A stretch of 64,000 nt of DNA from Nocardia higoensis (GTDB lineage Bacteria > Actinomycetota > Actinomycetes > Mycobacteriales > Mycobacteriaceae). Under the pieces are notes generated by a model, which worked only from the letters and a program-made list of their open reading frames with translations, was not told the DNA's origin and did not search any database. Shown here piece by piece: positions 63,956 through 64,000 of this stretch (positions within the stretch are counted from its first letter, which is position 1; every line of letters begins with the position of its first letter). The stretch is from the NCBI RefSeq assembly GCF_015477835.1, contig NZ_JADLQN010000001.1, positions 1,674,001 through 1,738,000 on the forward strand. The letters run 5' to 3'. Made by a program: the position numbers and the translations under genes.

Positions 63956-64000
63956 ATGACCGACACCCGGATCGGCACCGAAGCCCAAGCCGTCGACAAC
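63956..64000 (+). CDS. Partial gene, N-terminus only
   Basis: Fifteen codons (MTDTRIGTEAQAVDN) run to the window edge. GAGGAG stands 6-11 bases before the ATG, an excellent ribosome site, so a rightward gene very likely starts here. Too short to identify. Confidence 0.6.
   Translation, partial: MTDTRIGTEAQAVDN

Overview
The window is high-GC actinobacterial chromosome and most resembles Nocardia or a close mycolic-acid relative. Three things support this. GTG starts and 4-base ATGA/GTGA overlaps are frequent. A type VII secretion-type EspC-like protein is present. The housekeeping gene order is the one I know from Mycobacterium tuberculosis around Rv2578c-Rv2614c: radical SAM, hisS, ppiB, rel, apt, substrate-binding lipoprotein, secF, secD, yajC, ruvB, ruvA, ruvC, yebC, pdxT, tesB, pdxS, Nudix, pimA, acyltransferase, pgsA, HIT, thrS. 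I saw no rRNA, tRNA or CRISPR array.

Layout. 1-2133: an EspC-like protein and a large low-complexity partner. 2357-3411: an extended SDR gene behind two operator-like sites that fit the KstR consensus. 3433-8659: a radical SAM protein, 2-oxoglutarate:ferredoxin oxidoreductase (korAB) and malate dehydrogenase. 8752-12144: a membrane protein, hisS and ppiB.

12273-28171 is the most interesting block. It lies between ppiB and rel, which are neighbours in M. tuberculosis. Nearly all of it is one leftward operon of about 15 kb encoding a type IV secretion/conjugation-like machine: VirD4/TraG coupling ATPase, VirB4-type ATPase, SCO6880-type membrane protein, VirB6/TrbL-like channel, small pilin-sized membrane proteins, VirB8-like anchored proteins, a three-domain VirB1-like wall hydrolase with a dead NlpC/P60 domain, two ParA/MinD-like proteins with abnormal P-loops and a small HTH protein. 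No relaxase, integrase, replication gene or flanking repeat is visible, and base composition looks like that of the neighbours. It therefore looks resident and possibly domesticated.

28403-35943: a YnfA-type membrane protein, rel, a Uma2-type nuclease, flavohaemoglobin (hmp) with an NsrR-type Fe-S repressor (nitric oxide defence), and an ABC-F ATPase. 36113-45686: apt, a lipoprotein, secF-secD-yajC, then a DivIVA-like protein, a GtrA protein and ruvCAB. 46425-48389 is a degraded patch: two oppositely oriented pieces of a glycosyltransferase gene, a frameshifted nitrilase remnant and an IS200/IS605-type tnpB with its right end. 48466-58792: yebC, vitamin B6 synthesis (pdxS/pdxT), a thioesterase, and an operon for phosphatidylinositol mannoside synthesis linked to thrS. 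59113-64000: an FhuF-like Fe-S protein, a PGPGW membrane protein, a SulP-STAS-carbonic anhydrase fusion, a GerW-type protein and the start of one more gene.

Starts were often moved inward from the longest possible frame, using Shine-Dalgarno (SD) position, overlap with the upstream stop and remembered homologue starts. All family names rest on motifs and memory; no search was run.
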